This document shows, piece by piece, positions 37,111 through 45,367 of a DNA stretch of 64,000 nt. The translations under genes and the position numbers were made by a program. The notes beneath the pieces are model-generated. The model did not search any database and was not told the DNA's origin. It saw nothing but the letters and a program-made list of their open reading frames with translations. Numbering within the stretch: the first letter of the stretch is position 1; the number at the start of each line of letters is the position of its first letter. The stretch comes from Giardia muris (Eukaryota; Fornicata; Diplomonadida; Hexamitidae), in NCBI GenBank assembly GCA_006247105.1, contig CM016925.1, positions 2,480,001 to 2,544,000 of the forward strand, in the 5' to 3' direction.

Positions 37111-40100
37111 TCACAAATCATTGACTTGCCGATCCGTTTGCATGTAGTGTGTAAGAATCGAGGTATCAAGACTATCCGAAGGGTCACTAAGCTCCTCGTG
37201 CCGGTTACGAGTATATGCTGAGAAAGATTCGAAGGTCTCCGTCTGGGCCGGAAGCGGGCTTAACTGAACCCTAGAACATGCCTTACTCTCAGGAGAGGAA
37301 ACAGATGCGGCAAGAAGACTAGTCGATGCAGAGAGGTTGATCGAACTTGAGGTGACGCTCAAGTTCCCAAGCTGTGACTGCAAAAGAGCCGTCTGACGTG
37401 TCCGGATCTTCCGTGAGGAGGTCACTTGTGAATCCCGACCAGAATGGGCGCTAATGTTCAGTGAGAGATCGCCAGAGTCGCCCATGAACTCAGTTCCGCT
37501 TAAGAATGGAAGGGGAATGGGATTCTCGTGTGACATAGCCATATAAGAGTCGCAATTGAGAGCCGCATGGAAAGAGTCGTCCTTAGCTAGCCCGCTCATC
37601 CCTACGCTTCGGATCACCGAAGCGTCGACCGTAGGGGGAACAGTCAGGTCCAGCTTGATGCTACTGCCGCGCGGGGTGTCGATGACGTGGACGGGATGAA
37701 GAAGGAAGAAATACTGGGAGGTTCGGTTACTTAGGATGAAGATTGATAGGAAACGCTTGAGCGAAGACTCAAGGAGTAGGCCGGAGATCCCTGGGATGTG
37801 TACCAGGGTATGCCGGACGTCTGTACCTGTGAAGGCGAGAAAGTTTGGAGCATATTGGACGGAATCGGCATATCTGAACTCGTCCCCACTTTTCCGAAGC
37901 TCGTCTTCCCCTCGTGTGCTGACGAATAAGCCTTTGAAGCTGAAGTCGATGCGACAATAGGTGATCCAATACTTGATCACGGCGAGGAATAAGGAGACGG
38001 CACTCGTCCGATGTTTCATCGCATAAAGACCATTGACGAGGAGATAATCTGAGAAGTGGGCTAGTGACGAGGTCCGTTTAGCCTTTGCCGACGTATGGCA
38101 AAGATTACCGTCGTAACTCTGTTGAAGCTTGTGTAGAATAGCAGTGAACATGGGGACAGTCAAGAGGAACTCCCGAAGCGTCCCCATCCCCATAGTAAAG
38201 AGAGAGTACGCCTGCGTATGAAGCGCCGTCATGTTCTCACACTTAAGACAGAGATGCATGAGAGAGTTGTAGAAGTTTGTGTCAACGAGCATACTGAAGA
38301 AGTGTGAGAAGCGATATGTATGTGCCACCTCTCCAAGAGTCCCAAAAAGGGCGACGAGACGGACACGCTTGAAGGTACTAACCTCAGGATCGTTGATAAT
38401 AATCGCACTACGAGCCGTAAAGATCCGCAGGGCCTGAAGAAACCTATGAACGCAATTCATCAGGTCGTTCGATGAGGTATTACGAGAGCCGAAGCATGCA
38501 AATGTGGTTGTCGCGTCCACATCGCTATCGGCTTGCTCCCGTTCGAGAAGGAATTCCGAAGGCCTAGGATCTGCCTCGGATGTGAAGTGTGCATTAAATA
38601 GGGATTGGAAATGTGCATCGGTATCCACCATCTCCGGGTTCGAGGCATCCTTTTGAATGGGGGGAATAGTCTCTTCGATCGTCTCCTCCTCACCCTGTGA
38701 TCCCATATTGTCAAAAGTAAAGGGATTAAGAGCCCGCCCGTCAAGGTCTTTGTCCTTGAAGGCGTCACTAGGCCGTTTCAGGTCCTTATGGCGTGGGGGC
38801 ATTAGAGACCGATGCATCTGTGGCTCTTCACGAGGTCCAGGCTGCACTGCATCGTTGAAGCGCACGTTTCGGACATCATCAATCCCAATGTCCAGGGCTA
38901 AAGGACTACTAGGAGGCTCGGGACTATCGGCCTCCTTCTGTCCAAGTACTTGTGAGCCTGCACCATACGCCCCTCCAATAGTGGTGGTGGCGATATGCGG
39001 AGCAAATGCATTTTCCGTACTGACAGATGAGCCACCAAAAGAGGAACCACCGCATAGCCGCGGTGCTGAGTCTGAGAGTAAGCGAATGACAACTGTAAAA
39101 GCTAAAGGTAATGCTTCTGCAAGGCAAGTGATCTGGATTAGAAACTCATCCAGACTCGACGTGGTCTGTGCCAAGGGAGCTGAGGGTTTTGCTCCGATGA
39201 GTGGGCTAACGACGAGTGGGGTCGGGGACGTCTGTGAAGTGACACTTCGACGTCGCATTGGGACAGAGATGGTTTCCGAGGTCGAGTATGAAAGGGCGCG
39301 AGCCGATGCTTGCAAATAACTGGCTGGGACTGCCGCTAAAACCCCTATAGGCGCCTCTTGAGAGAGCGTAGGAGCATCGGAGAAAGACTGCCGTGGGAGC
39401 TTCCTATCGGCCCCATAAAGGCTACTCCGAGCACTAGGACATGCGACGCTTGACCGCCGTGGATAGCAGCTGCGAGAGTCGATGAGATGCAAGTACTCAT
39501 CCAGCTGCTCATCTGCTAAGGGATATCCCATCAATCTTCCACAATTCTCGTTGAGGTAGCTGACCAAGTAGTCGAGTAATATGCTTGCTAGATGAGTATT
39601 ATTCGGAAGGAGAAGTTGTCGAAGGATCATCCCAAGATTCTGGGAGCCGTCGAATGACGTAGCAGCAAACATCCTGGTCACGACGGCGTTGACTAGAAGG
39701 ACACCTAGGTCCTTGTGGGTGTGCAGATCAAACTCTCTGGCGAAGTCCGCGTAGGTGCTCGCGAGCTCCAAGTTATCTGCATGATCCAAGGCACTAAGGA
39801 AGGTATCGAGGTTTTCCTGGGAGCCCACGACAAAACTTTCCAGGTGGTGGTAATTATGTGTGAAGACGGAGAGGAAGGAGAGGAGGTGTAGCGAGAGTTC
39901 GTGCGCCTTCTCTCCGACAAAGCGGAAAATACAGGTGAGAGCCTCGGGGGAGAAGAGGGTGCTGGCCAGAGCCTCGGAGGCTGTGATGACGAGGTCTGTC
40001 ATTGCGTGGAGCTTGTCACTCGCCTCCGCCTCGTCGCCTCCGCGGTACAGGCGCGTCACTTCATAGAGCATGTCGAGAATCTGCTGGGGATCCTCCGAGT

Positions 40101-40143
40101 CGTCCGTGCTGGCCCGGCCCGACAGATCCTGGTTTTCTATCAT
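37111..40143 (-). CDS. large hypothetical protein
   Basis: 1010 residues, ATG at 40143 after GAAAAA. The N-terminal 220 residues and the section around 560-780 are leucine-rich and helical (VTRLYRGGDEAEASDKLHAM; SIFILSNRTSQYFFLLHP). They are separated by a Ser/Pro-rich, probably disordered region of about 300 residues; the C-terminus is again Ser-rich. No known motif is seen. The long frame and A-rich start make it a confident gene of unknown function. The ubiquitin-like gene ends 19 bp upstream on the same strand. Confidence 0.72.
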   Translation of the reverse strand: MIENQDLSGRASTDDSEDPQQILDMLYEVTRLYRGGDEAEASDKLHAMTDLVITASEALASTLFSPEALTCIFRFVGEKAHELSLHLLSFLSVFTHNYHHLESFVVGSQENLDTFLSALDHADNLELASTYADFAREFDLHTHKDLGVLLVNAVVTRMFAATSFDGSQNLGMILRQLLLPNNTHLASILLDYLVSYLNENCGRLMGYPLADEQLDEYLHLIDSRSCYPRRSSVACPSARSSLYGADRKLPRQSFSDAPTLSQEAPIGVLAAVPASYLQASARALSYSTSETISVPMRRRSVTSQTSPTPLVVSPLIGAKPSAPLAQTTSSLDEFLIQITCLAEALPLAFTVVIRLLSDSAPRLCGGSSFGGSSVSTENAFAPHIATTTIGGAYGAGSQVLGQKEADSPEPPSSPLALDIGIDDVRNVRFNDAVQPGPREEPQMHRSLMPPRHKDLKRPSDAFKDKDLDGRALNPFTFDNMGSQGEEETIEETIPPIQKDASNPEMVDTDAHFQSLFNAHFTSEADPRPSEFLLEREQADSDVDATTTFACFGSRNTSSNDLMNCVHRFLQALRIFTARSAIIINDPEVSTFKRVRLVALFGTLGEVAHTYRFSHFFSMLVDTNFYNSLMHLCLKCENMTALHTQAYSLFTMGMGTLREFLLTVPMFTAILHKLQQSYDGNLCHTSAKAKRTSSLAHFSDYLLVNGLYAMKHRTSAVSLFLAVIKYWITYCRIDFSFKGLFVSTRGEDELRKSGDEFRYADSVQYAPNFLAFTGTDVRHTLVHIPGISGLLLESSLKRFLSIFILSNRTSQYFFLLHPVHVIDTPRGSSIKLDLTVPPTVDASVIRSVGMSGLAKDDSFHAALNCDSYMAMSHENPIPLPFLSGTEFMGDSGDLSLNISAHSGRDSQVTSSRKIRTRQTALLQSQLGNLSVTSSSINLSASTSLLAASVSSPESKACSRVQLSPLPAQTETFESFSAYTRNRHEELSDPSDSLDTSILTHYMQTDRQVNDL

Positions 40144-40162
40144 TTTTTCTTTCGCTTTGCCT

Positions 40163-40669
40163 TTACATGCGCTGTTTTCCCTTGCCTAGGACGATTCCAG
40201 ACGTGAAGTCGTAGAAGATGTCTGCTTCGAGGGGAGGCTCGTCTGGAGTTGCTCCGAGGAAGCCGACGTCTTGAAGGGTCAATAGGTCATCATCTGGGAG
40301 CGGTGGGAACGTTAATGGGGAGCCCTTATAAAGGCGAATATCGCGGTTAGTACACTTCCTAAGCAGTTCCCAATCGTAACTGGTGAGACCGGAGACGGTC
40401 CCTGTAATGTCTGAGACGTCTGGACCATTGAAGCCTGTTAGACTTCGATTAGTTAACCCACCCTTATATTGACTCAAAATCATTGTCTTGATGGTGGCGA
40501 GAGGGGTATTGATTGGAAGCCGAACGACGAAGTTGAGGTAAGACCAAGAAACGAGCTTCACGGTCAACGTGACGACCCGCTCGTATTCCTCGGGGCGGAT
40601 GGGAGTATAATCGAACGGTGGGCGTTGAGATACAAAGGGTGGCGGCTTCTCCTTCTTCTTTGGTGCCAT
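40163..40669 (-). CDS. small protein with possible ubiquitin-like fold
   Basis: 168 residues from the ATG at 40669 (MAPKKKEKPPPF, after GATGAAAAA); the longer frame to 40792 adds an unsupported hydrophobic leader. After a Lys/Pro-rich N-terminus, residues 28-150 follow a beta-grasp pattern: strand VVTLTVKLVSW, strand LNFVVRLP, helix TPLATIKTMILSQYKG, later strand DIRLYKG, then DDLLTLQDVGFLG. That order resembles ubiquitin-like domains. It is a fold guess, not a named family. The partner is unknown. Confidence 0.62.
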   Translation of the reverse strand: MAPKKKEKPPPFVSQRPPFDYTPIRPEEYERVVTLTVKLVSWSYLNFVVRLPINTPLATIKTMILSQYKGGLTNRSLTGFNGPDVSDITGTVSGLTSYDWELLRKCTNRDIRLYKGSPLTFPPLPDDDLLTLQDVGFLGATPDEPPLEADIFYDFTSGIVLGKGKQRM

Positions 40670-40788
40670 TTTTTCATCCACATACTTCAAAGTATCAAGA
40701 AGAATAAGGGGAGAGAGGAAAAGGCACTGAATAGGGAAGGAAGGAGTGATCAGCTCTATCCATCCACTCATCCCTATCTCTTCCCCCA

Positions 40789-41205
40789 TCATTGGCCTGA
40801 ATCCCTTGAGGTATCATCTCTGGTCCCGTTTCCAATGGATATGATTAAAGCGGCCAATGGTGGGCCCAATACTGGTATTCTACGGATGAAGATAACTAAT
40901 AGTGAGGTAAACGGTCTAAAGAATGAGAGTAATCCCAGGACTTGAAGTATTCCACCAAGCACAACAACCCGTCTGAGAACGAGTATCATCCCCGTGGCAT
41001 AAAAGATGATGCCAATGCTTGATGCCTTCTTGAACAGCAAGTGGTATATGCGCTGAGGACCGAAGAAGACGATTACCCCAACCGTCAGAACGATGTTTCC
41101 CAGAGCGATGAAGCCTCGGTCGAAAAGCAGGAGCATCCCTAGCGCCTGGTACCCAAGCCCGAAGCCCATGAGGGCCATTCCAATGGATCGGTCTTGTATC
41201 TGCAT
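40789..41205 (-). CDS. GOT1: GOT1/SFT2-family vesicle transport protein
   Basis: 138 residues from the ATG at 41205 (AAAAACATGCAG); ATGs at 41223 and further upstream are less well supported and close on the divergent gene. Four closely spaced hydrophobic segments form the typical Got1 membrane bundle, with conserved GMALMGFGLGYQALGMLLLFD and GNIVLTVGVIVFFG. FFRPF before the last segment is also typical. GOT1 acts in ER-to-Golgi and Golgi traffic of COPII-type vesicles; its presence is notable in a cell without a stacked Golgi. Confidence 0.86.
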   Translation of the reverse strand: MQIQDRSIGMALMGFGLGYQALGMLLLFDRGFIALGNIVLTVGVIVFFGPQRIYHLLFKKASSIGIIFYATGMILVLRRVVVLGGILQVLGLLSFFRPFTSLLVIFIRRIPVLGPPLAALIISIGNGTRDDTSRDSGQ

Positions 41206-41231
41206 GTTTTTGTTGGCAATCATGTAAAATA
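41206..41231. promoter_or_regulatory. 26-bp AT-rich divergent promoter
   Basis: The segment between the GOT1 ATG (41205) and the ATG of the rightward gene (41232) is AT-rich, with a T5 run next to the GOT1 start and TAAAATA next to the other. Both ends fit the Giardia initiator pattern, so one short element may serve both directions. The role is inferred from composition and position. Confidence 0.45.
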
Positions 41232-42182
41232 ATGACTTACAACGCCCCACTTTATATCACCTCCCAGGAGTACCGGGCACTCCTCGAGGAGGACGGGAGG
41301 GTCGACACTTTCATCGGAGAGTTCTTCTGCGTGAACCCCGAGATGCACACTTACGCCCCGGTACGGGAACTTGTTGACCGTTGCCTCGCCTTTTCTCAGT
41401 CCACCCTTGCACTCCCGGATGCCGGCTGTGCACTCCTCACACTCCTTATCGATCTGCACAACTATAATATCTCCCAAACGACGATCCAAGAATCAGAGCT
41501 TCGTGACCTCGCTCGGAAACGCCTTGTAGCTTATTCACTCGAATGCCCACCCTTCTATTCGGCGTACTTCGAGGCCGACGCCATCAAGGCCGCGGCCGAG
41601 TTCGTCGACTCTTTTTATCTTAGAGCGTATCGTCTTTGGAGGTATCTTTTTTGTCCTACCCCGCTTCTTGAGGTCTCAGTACACCCAACCATTGACCTGG
41701 TAGGTCTTCAATCTCTTGAACAGCTGGGCTATTCTGCCACGCAGATCTCGGAGCTTAAGAAGGCGACGGCGCCCATACCCGATGCACGCACTTCTAAAAC
41801 ACAGAAGAAAGGGGCCATGGAACCTATCCCCGCGGAGGAGAAGGAGGCCGAGGCGACTAGGGATAGGCCGGTCCTACCATTTACTACACGTCCTCTCCCG
41901 CTGAATGAGGCCACATTGTATGTCCCTCCTCCACCGAAGACAGAAGACGAGATCGCGGCCGAGGAGGTTCGGGCAGAGATCGCAGAAGCTCAGGAGGTCA
42001 CGACGGATCAGCCGCCTGATATGGAACAAGAGAACAAGGAGCCTGAGGTGGACGTCGAAAAGCTGGCGCGTGCAATCGAGGTGGCCACGGAGGCGGAGCT
42101 GGCCCGAGTCAAGGCACAGCTCCTCCAGGAGCTCACCACCGCGCGAGAAGCTCCGCCGCCAAAGAAAGGGGGCGCGAAATGA
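41232..42182 (+). CDS. possible flagellar C1a-32/CFAP119-like protein
   Basis: 316 residues. The N-terminal 150 are helical: LVDRCLAFSQSTLALPDAG, then LECPPFYSAYFEADAIKAAAEFV and DSFYLRAYRLWRYLFCP. The RPPF-like turn followed by a helix and a YxxxYKLYKY-like segment resembles the C1a-32 (CFAP119) family of the central-pair C1a projection, as I recall its pattern. The C-terminal 140 residues are a Pro/Glu/Lys-rich linker and a coiled-coil helix ending in KKGGAK. The family match is tentative, but other axonemal genes are nearby (RSP3, CFAP57). Confidence 0.6.
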   Translation: MTYNAPLYITSQEYRALLEEDGRVDTFIGEFFCVNPEMHTYAPVRELVDRCLAFSQSTLALPDAGCALLTLLIDLHNYNISQTTIQESELRDLARKRLVAYSLECPPFYSAYFEADAIKAAAEFVDSFYLRAYRLWRYLFCPTPLLEVSVHPTIDLVGLQSLEQLGYSATQISELKKATAPIPDARTSKTQKKGAMEPIPAEEKEAEATRDRPVLPFTTRPLPLNEATLYVPPPPKTEDEIAAEEVRAEIAEAQEVTTDQPPDMEQENKEPEVDVEKLARAIEVATEAELARVKAQLLQELTTAREAPPPKKGGAK

Positions 42183-42199
42183 CAAGTATAGGAAAAGTG

Positions 42200-42757
42200 T
42201 CATTGCTTGCACTTTTTCTCCGCTCTCTTAATCGCGTTGGCGCTGAGCATGGATAGGTTTGAGATCCTCTCGCATGGGGTCGCTCCCTGTAGAGAGACGG
42301 CCGCTGCGCTAGGGGTCGACTGTTGTGGGAGCGATGCTAGCCGGATATCCGTATCGGTGGAGAGCCGTATGAGCATCTGCCGTGCACTCTCGGGGCTATG
42401 TGGCTCGTCGATGTAGCATATCTCCGCGGCATCGACGTCGTCACGATGCCAGGAATAGACACGTCCGATTGGACTAAGTCTTTCAACACAGGTCTTGACG
42501 ACCTTATCGACGTCCACCCCGGGCTCGACCATGATGTGCGCATGGGCGATTTTGAGGATGTAGGAGACGGCGGTATTTCGCGGGGTCGCTCGCATGGGGA
42601 GATTAAAGAGCAAAAACTGACGGTCGTCGATGGTCACGTGAGCGAAATCGAGGTCGTCCTTCTCGACAAGAGGGGCGGCCTGGGCGTCGAAGTATTCGAG
42701 GAGCCGCTCCTTCGCTTGGGTAAAGCCCCAGACTGCCACGTAAAGACAAGCTGGCAT
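42200..42757 (-). CDS. hypothetical protein
   Basis: 185 residues from the ATG at 42757, preceded by CAAAAAA. It begins with a hydrophobic strand (CLYVAVWGF) and a helix, then alternating strands and helices to about residue 140; the last 45 residues are polar and basic. The globular part looks like a small alpha/beta domain, but I do not recognise it. Only 7 bp separate its ATG from that of the divergent PAP2 gene. It converges on the C1a-32-like gene with a 17-bp gap. Confidence 0.68.
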   Translation of the reverse strand: MPACLYVAVWGFTQAKERLLEYFDAQAAPLVEKDDLDFAHVTIDDRQFLLFNLPMRATPRNTAVSYILKIAHAHIMVEPGVDVDKVVKTCVERLSPIGRVYSWHRDDVDAAEICYIDEPHSPESARQMLIRLSTDTDIRLASLPQQSTPSAAAVSLQGATPCERISNLSMLSANAIKRAEKKCKQ

Positions 42758-42764
42758 TTTTTTG
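42758..42764. promoter_or_regulatory. 7-bp divergent intergenic initiator
   Basis: Just TTTTTTG lies between the ATG of the leftward gene (42757) and the ATG of the PAP2 gene (42765). The T/A run is the A-rich initiator of the leftward gene; the PAP2 promoter must overlap the neighbour's coding sequence or share this run. Inferred from position. Confidence 0.45.
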
Positions 42765-43691
42765 ATGCTGCATCTTCTTCATCGGCCATTTGTCAGCCTT
42801 TGTACGCGATATTACCTCCCGCTCGGGGTGACGCGGGCAGACGCGTGGGTGATGAGCACGCTCGTGGCCTTCGTGGCGGCATGCCTTCTGATCTACCTCT
42901 ATTGGTACCAGCATCCACTAGCCGAACTGGACAAGCGTGTGAGTCTGTTCTTCAGCTATGCCTCAGATGACCCACTGCGGACGACACAATACCCGTTTAA
43001 CACGGGCATCTTATCCTTCATTAATAGCTACCCAATCATTTACTTGTTACTCCCAATCGTCAAGATGTCAGCCTGCTGTCTACTGACATCAGGGATGACA
43101 CGACCAACATTCTTGTCTCTCTATCTCTATTATCCAGGAAGCTTCTTTATATATGGTTTCTGTGTGCAAATGACAGTCATCGTATTGAAGCTTATAGTGC
43201 GCCGTCCACGACCTTTACATACCATTGATCTTAGTGCCTTCACGGAGGAATGCCTCCTTGAGTTCCGAGCTCTTTTCTCACCTAAGTTTACCAATAATAC
43301 ATGTCGTTATCATCTATCGTCTACGCCTTCAGGTCATACAGCAACGGCTATGGGTTGTGTACTCGCATCATTGGTGTACACATGCACGCTCTTGATGACT
43401 CTTTTATCTCATCGGGAAATAGAAAAGGAGATTAAGAAACCTCATTTGGTTCTCATCATTTGTTTCACTTTCCTAGTAGGTTTGGAAGCATATCTGACTA
43501 TCCCCTTAGTCGTCATGATGGCACTTGCACGTATGTCCGCTGGTGCCCATTACCTATCTGACACGTTAGCTGGTGCAATGGTAGCGATCTTACATCTCCC
43601 CTTACTCATATTGACGTTCCCGGACATCAAACGGATGCATAACGAGAATGGTTATGCCATTTGCATTGACTCTCAAGGTAGTTGTAGGTAA
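42765..43691 (+). CDS. PAP2-family lipid phosphatase
   Basis: 308 residues from the ATG at 42765; the in-frame TTG just upstream is not used. About six membrane segments are visible. The three phosphatase motifs are KLIVRRPRP, STPSGHTAT (catalytic PSGH) and ARMSAGAHYLSD. In the third the usual SR is AR, but the catalytic His and Asp are kept. It would dephosphorylate phosphatidate, lysophosphatidate or similar lipids at a membrane surface. The last 19 bp overlap the end of the convergent NAD(P)HX epimerase gene. Confidence 0.88.
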   Translation: MLHLLHRPFVSLCTRYYLPLGVTRADAWVMSTLVAFVAACLLIYLYWYQHPLAELDKRVSLFFSYASDDPLRTTQYPFNTGILSFINSYPIIYLLLPIVKMSACCLLTSGMTRPTFLSLYLYYPGSFFIYGFCVQMTVIVLKLIVRRPRPLHTIDLSAFTEECLLEFRALFSPKFTNNTCRYHLSSTPSGHTATAMGCVLASLVYTCTLLMTLLSHREIEKEIKKPHLVLIICFTFLVGLEAYLTIPLVVMMALARMSAGAHYLSDTLAGAMVAILHLPLLILTFPDIKRMHNENGYAICIDSQGSCR

Positions 43692-44458
43692 ATGTCATCA
43701 ATCCCAGTCCATAAGTCTTTGATATCCAGAAGATCATACTTCTCGGCTAATACTGGTGTCAAGAAGTTCCCAGCCAAGTATTGTTCCACCCGCGGCTCAA
43801 GCCACATGGTACAGGCCTTTGGGACGGTTAAAGATATCACAACGTCAGGGTTCAACTTATCACTGGGCGGTGATGAACCAGGATTCCAATCGGGATTGTC
43901 AACGGACCAACCAGAAGGGACATCGATGGAGATCAACTTCAAGCGTGATGAGAAGGTCTCTGACCTACTGATCTGCAAGATCGCCTCAGTGACCTTGTTA
44001 TATGGCTCTTTGATGACATCACCCTTATAATTGAAGCCAAATAATGCATCGAGGACGAAGAGATAAGGACACGTGTCTGCAAACTCTCTTATGGCCTTCA
44101 AGCTATCCAAGCCTACCCCTTCAATGATGATAATCCCCATTTGTCGTGCAAGCCTTAGCATCCCTTGTGGCCCTTGTCCTGTTGATTCCTTTGGTAACCA
44201 TATACAGACCGAGGCAATGCTCAATGGGCCAGAGGCTAAATACCTGGCTGCAACAAGCCCATCCCCACCATTATTACCTGGGCCACATACGATCAGAATG
44301 CCAGAATCCCGAAACCCTGCCGTCTTCTTGATGTAGTCCATCGTCACTCGTGCCACCCCAAGCCCGGCAACCTCCATAAGCTGCGCTAGAGTATAGCCTG
44401 CGACAGACATGAGATCCTCATCAAGAGCCGCAGCACATGATCCGGTGACAGCCTGCAT
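43673..44458 (-). CDS. NAXE: NAD(P)H-hydrate epimerase (YjeF N-terminal domain)
   Basis: 261 residues, a stand-alone YjeF_N domain. The Rossmann-like nucleotide site is IVCGPGNNGGDGLVAARYL. FVLDALFGFNYKGDV carries the catalytic Asp region, followed by LISIDVPSGWSVD and DVVISLTVPKACT. The enzyme interconverts R and S forms of hydrated NAD(P)H so that a dehydratase can repair them. No dehydratase domain is fused, so that partner must be encoded elsewhere. The gene end overlaps the PAP2 gene by 19 bp. The ATG at 44458 begins 58 bp from the divergent RPS26 start. Confidence 0.9.
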   Translation of the reverse strand: MQAVTGSCAAALDEDLMSVAGYTLAQLMEVAGLGVARVTMDYIKKTAGFRDSGILIVCGPGNNGGDGLVAARYLASGPLSIASVCIWLPKESTGQGPQGMLRLARQMGIIIIEGVGLDSLKAIREFADTCPYLFVLDALFGFNYKGDVIKEPYNKVTEAILQISRSETFSSRLKLISIDVPSGWSVDNPDWNPGSSPPSDKLNPDVVISLTVPKACTMWLEPRVEQYLAGNFLTPVLAEKYDLLDIKDLWTGIDDIYLQLP

Positions 44459-44516
44459 GCGATCAATTTGATTCCAATTCCCCCTCTAATTGTTCAGGTC
44501 CGTTGAAACAAGAGAG

Positions 44517-44849
44517 ATGCCAGTCAAGCGTCGTAACAATGGCCGTTCGAAGAAGAACTGCGGGCACACGACCACGGTCCGCTGCCAGAACTGTCACCGC
44601 TGTGTCCCGAAAGACAAGGTCATCAAGCGCTTTACGATCCGTAACATCGTCGACAACACAATCGCCGAGGACGTCCTGGGGGCGTGCGAGGTCCAAGGCT
44701 TCGCCCTCCCGAAGGTCTATAACAAGATCCAGTATTGCGTCTCATGCGCGCTTCACAACCACCTCGTCCACGTGCGCTCGCGCGAGGACCGTAAGATTCG
44801 TTCCGTCCCGAGGCGCTTCGCTCGCAATGCCAAGCCCGTGAGGAAGTGA
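44517..44849 (+). CDS. RPS26: 40S ribosomal protein S26
   Basis: 110 residues from the ATG at 44517 (MPVKRRNNGRSKKN). The frame opens 27 bp earlier, but the S26e N-terminus aligns here. It has the S26e zinc-binding cysteines in VRCQNCHRCVPKD and QYCVSCALHNHLVHVRSREDR, and the usual basic ends. S26 sits at the mRNA exit channel of the small subunit. A poly(A) signal AGTGAAT follows 20 nt after the stop. Confidence 0.95.
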   Translation: MPVKRRNNGRSKKNCGHTTTVRCQNCHRCVPKDKVIKRFTIRNIVDNTIAEDVLGACEVQGFALPKVYNKIQYCVSCALHNHLVHVRSREDRKIRSVPRRFARNAKPVRK

Positions 44850-44869
44850 GGCGGCCCCGTCGGGAAGCA

Positions 44870-44876
44870 AGTGAAT
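44870..44876 (+). terminator. poly(A) signal AGTGAAT of RPS26
   Basis: AGTGAAT fits the Giardia AGTRAAY signal, 20 nt after the RPS26 stop codon and 16 nt before the next ATG. Both the position and the motif are typical. Confidence 0.65.
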
Positions 44877-44892
44877 CGAAAAGAGAAAAATT

Positions 44893-45204
44893 ATGGCCCC
44901 AGCACCGAGCCAAGAGGATCTCGACGAGTTGCAGCGCGAGCTCGACAAACGCGAGGCTGAGTCGAAGGCGGCCGGCCTCCCCTTCAATCGCGCGGCCCTC
45001 CTCCGGCGTATTGCACAGTCAAAGGGTCGGTTCTATGACTCTGCGGAATTTATCCTCAAGTCCGAGTCGAGCTCTGCCCAGCCCTCCGCGTACTTCAACA
45101 CGGACATCGCGAAGGAGCAGACGAGGCCCGCGGTGCAGGGCGGGAGTCGTTTCCAGAAGGCGGCTGCCGCTGATGAGGACGATGACGACGATACTGACGA
45201 CTAA
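44893..45204 (+). CDS. small acidic-tailed protein, possible divergent endosulfine
   Basis: 103 residues, ATG after GAAAAATT. The order is a Glu-rich helix (EDLDELQRELDKREAES), then GLPFNRAALLRRIAQSKGRFYDSAEF, then a polar region and an acidic tail (DEDDDDDTDD). The middle block recalls endosulfine/ARPP19, in which a P...LLxxR helix leads to the FDSGDY motif holding the Greatwall-phosphorylated Ser. Here that motif would read YDSAEF, with the Ser in place. If so it would inhibit PP2A-B55 at mitosis. The match is short and by eye, so it is tentative. Confidence 0.6.
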   Translation: MAPAPSQEDLDELQRELDKREAESKAAGLPFNRAALLRRIAQSKGRFYDSAEFILKSESSSAQPSAYFNTDIAKEQTRPAVQGGSRFQKAAAADEDDDDDTDD

Positions 45205-45367
45205 GTGAGAAGGTATTCATTTTCGGAGTAAAGGAGGATGACCAGGCTTAGGAGGACGGTGTTCACACGCGTCGTGCATCTCAGGGGAGATGAAGAAATG
45301 AATGCTGAGATTTTGAAGAGGGGAAGATTAGGAATTGATGTCTAGAGTGTCAGTATTGGCCTTGGCA

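Noticed and set aside
38657..39319. 220-codon open frame on + strand
   Set aside because: Lies fully antisense to the 1010-residue gene at 37111-40143. Its composition is Ser/Arg/Gly shadow-like and it has no A-rich start.
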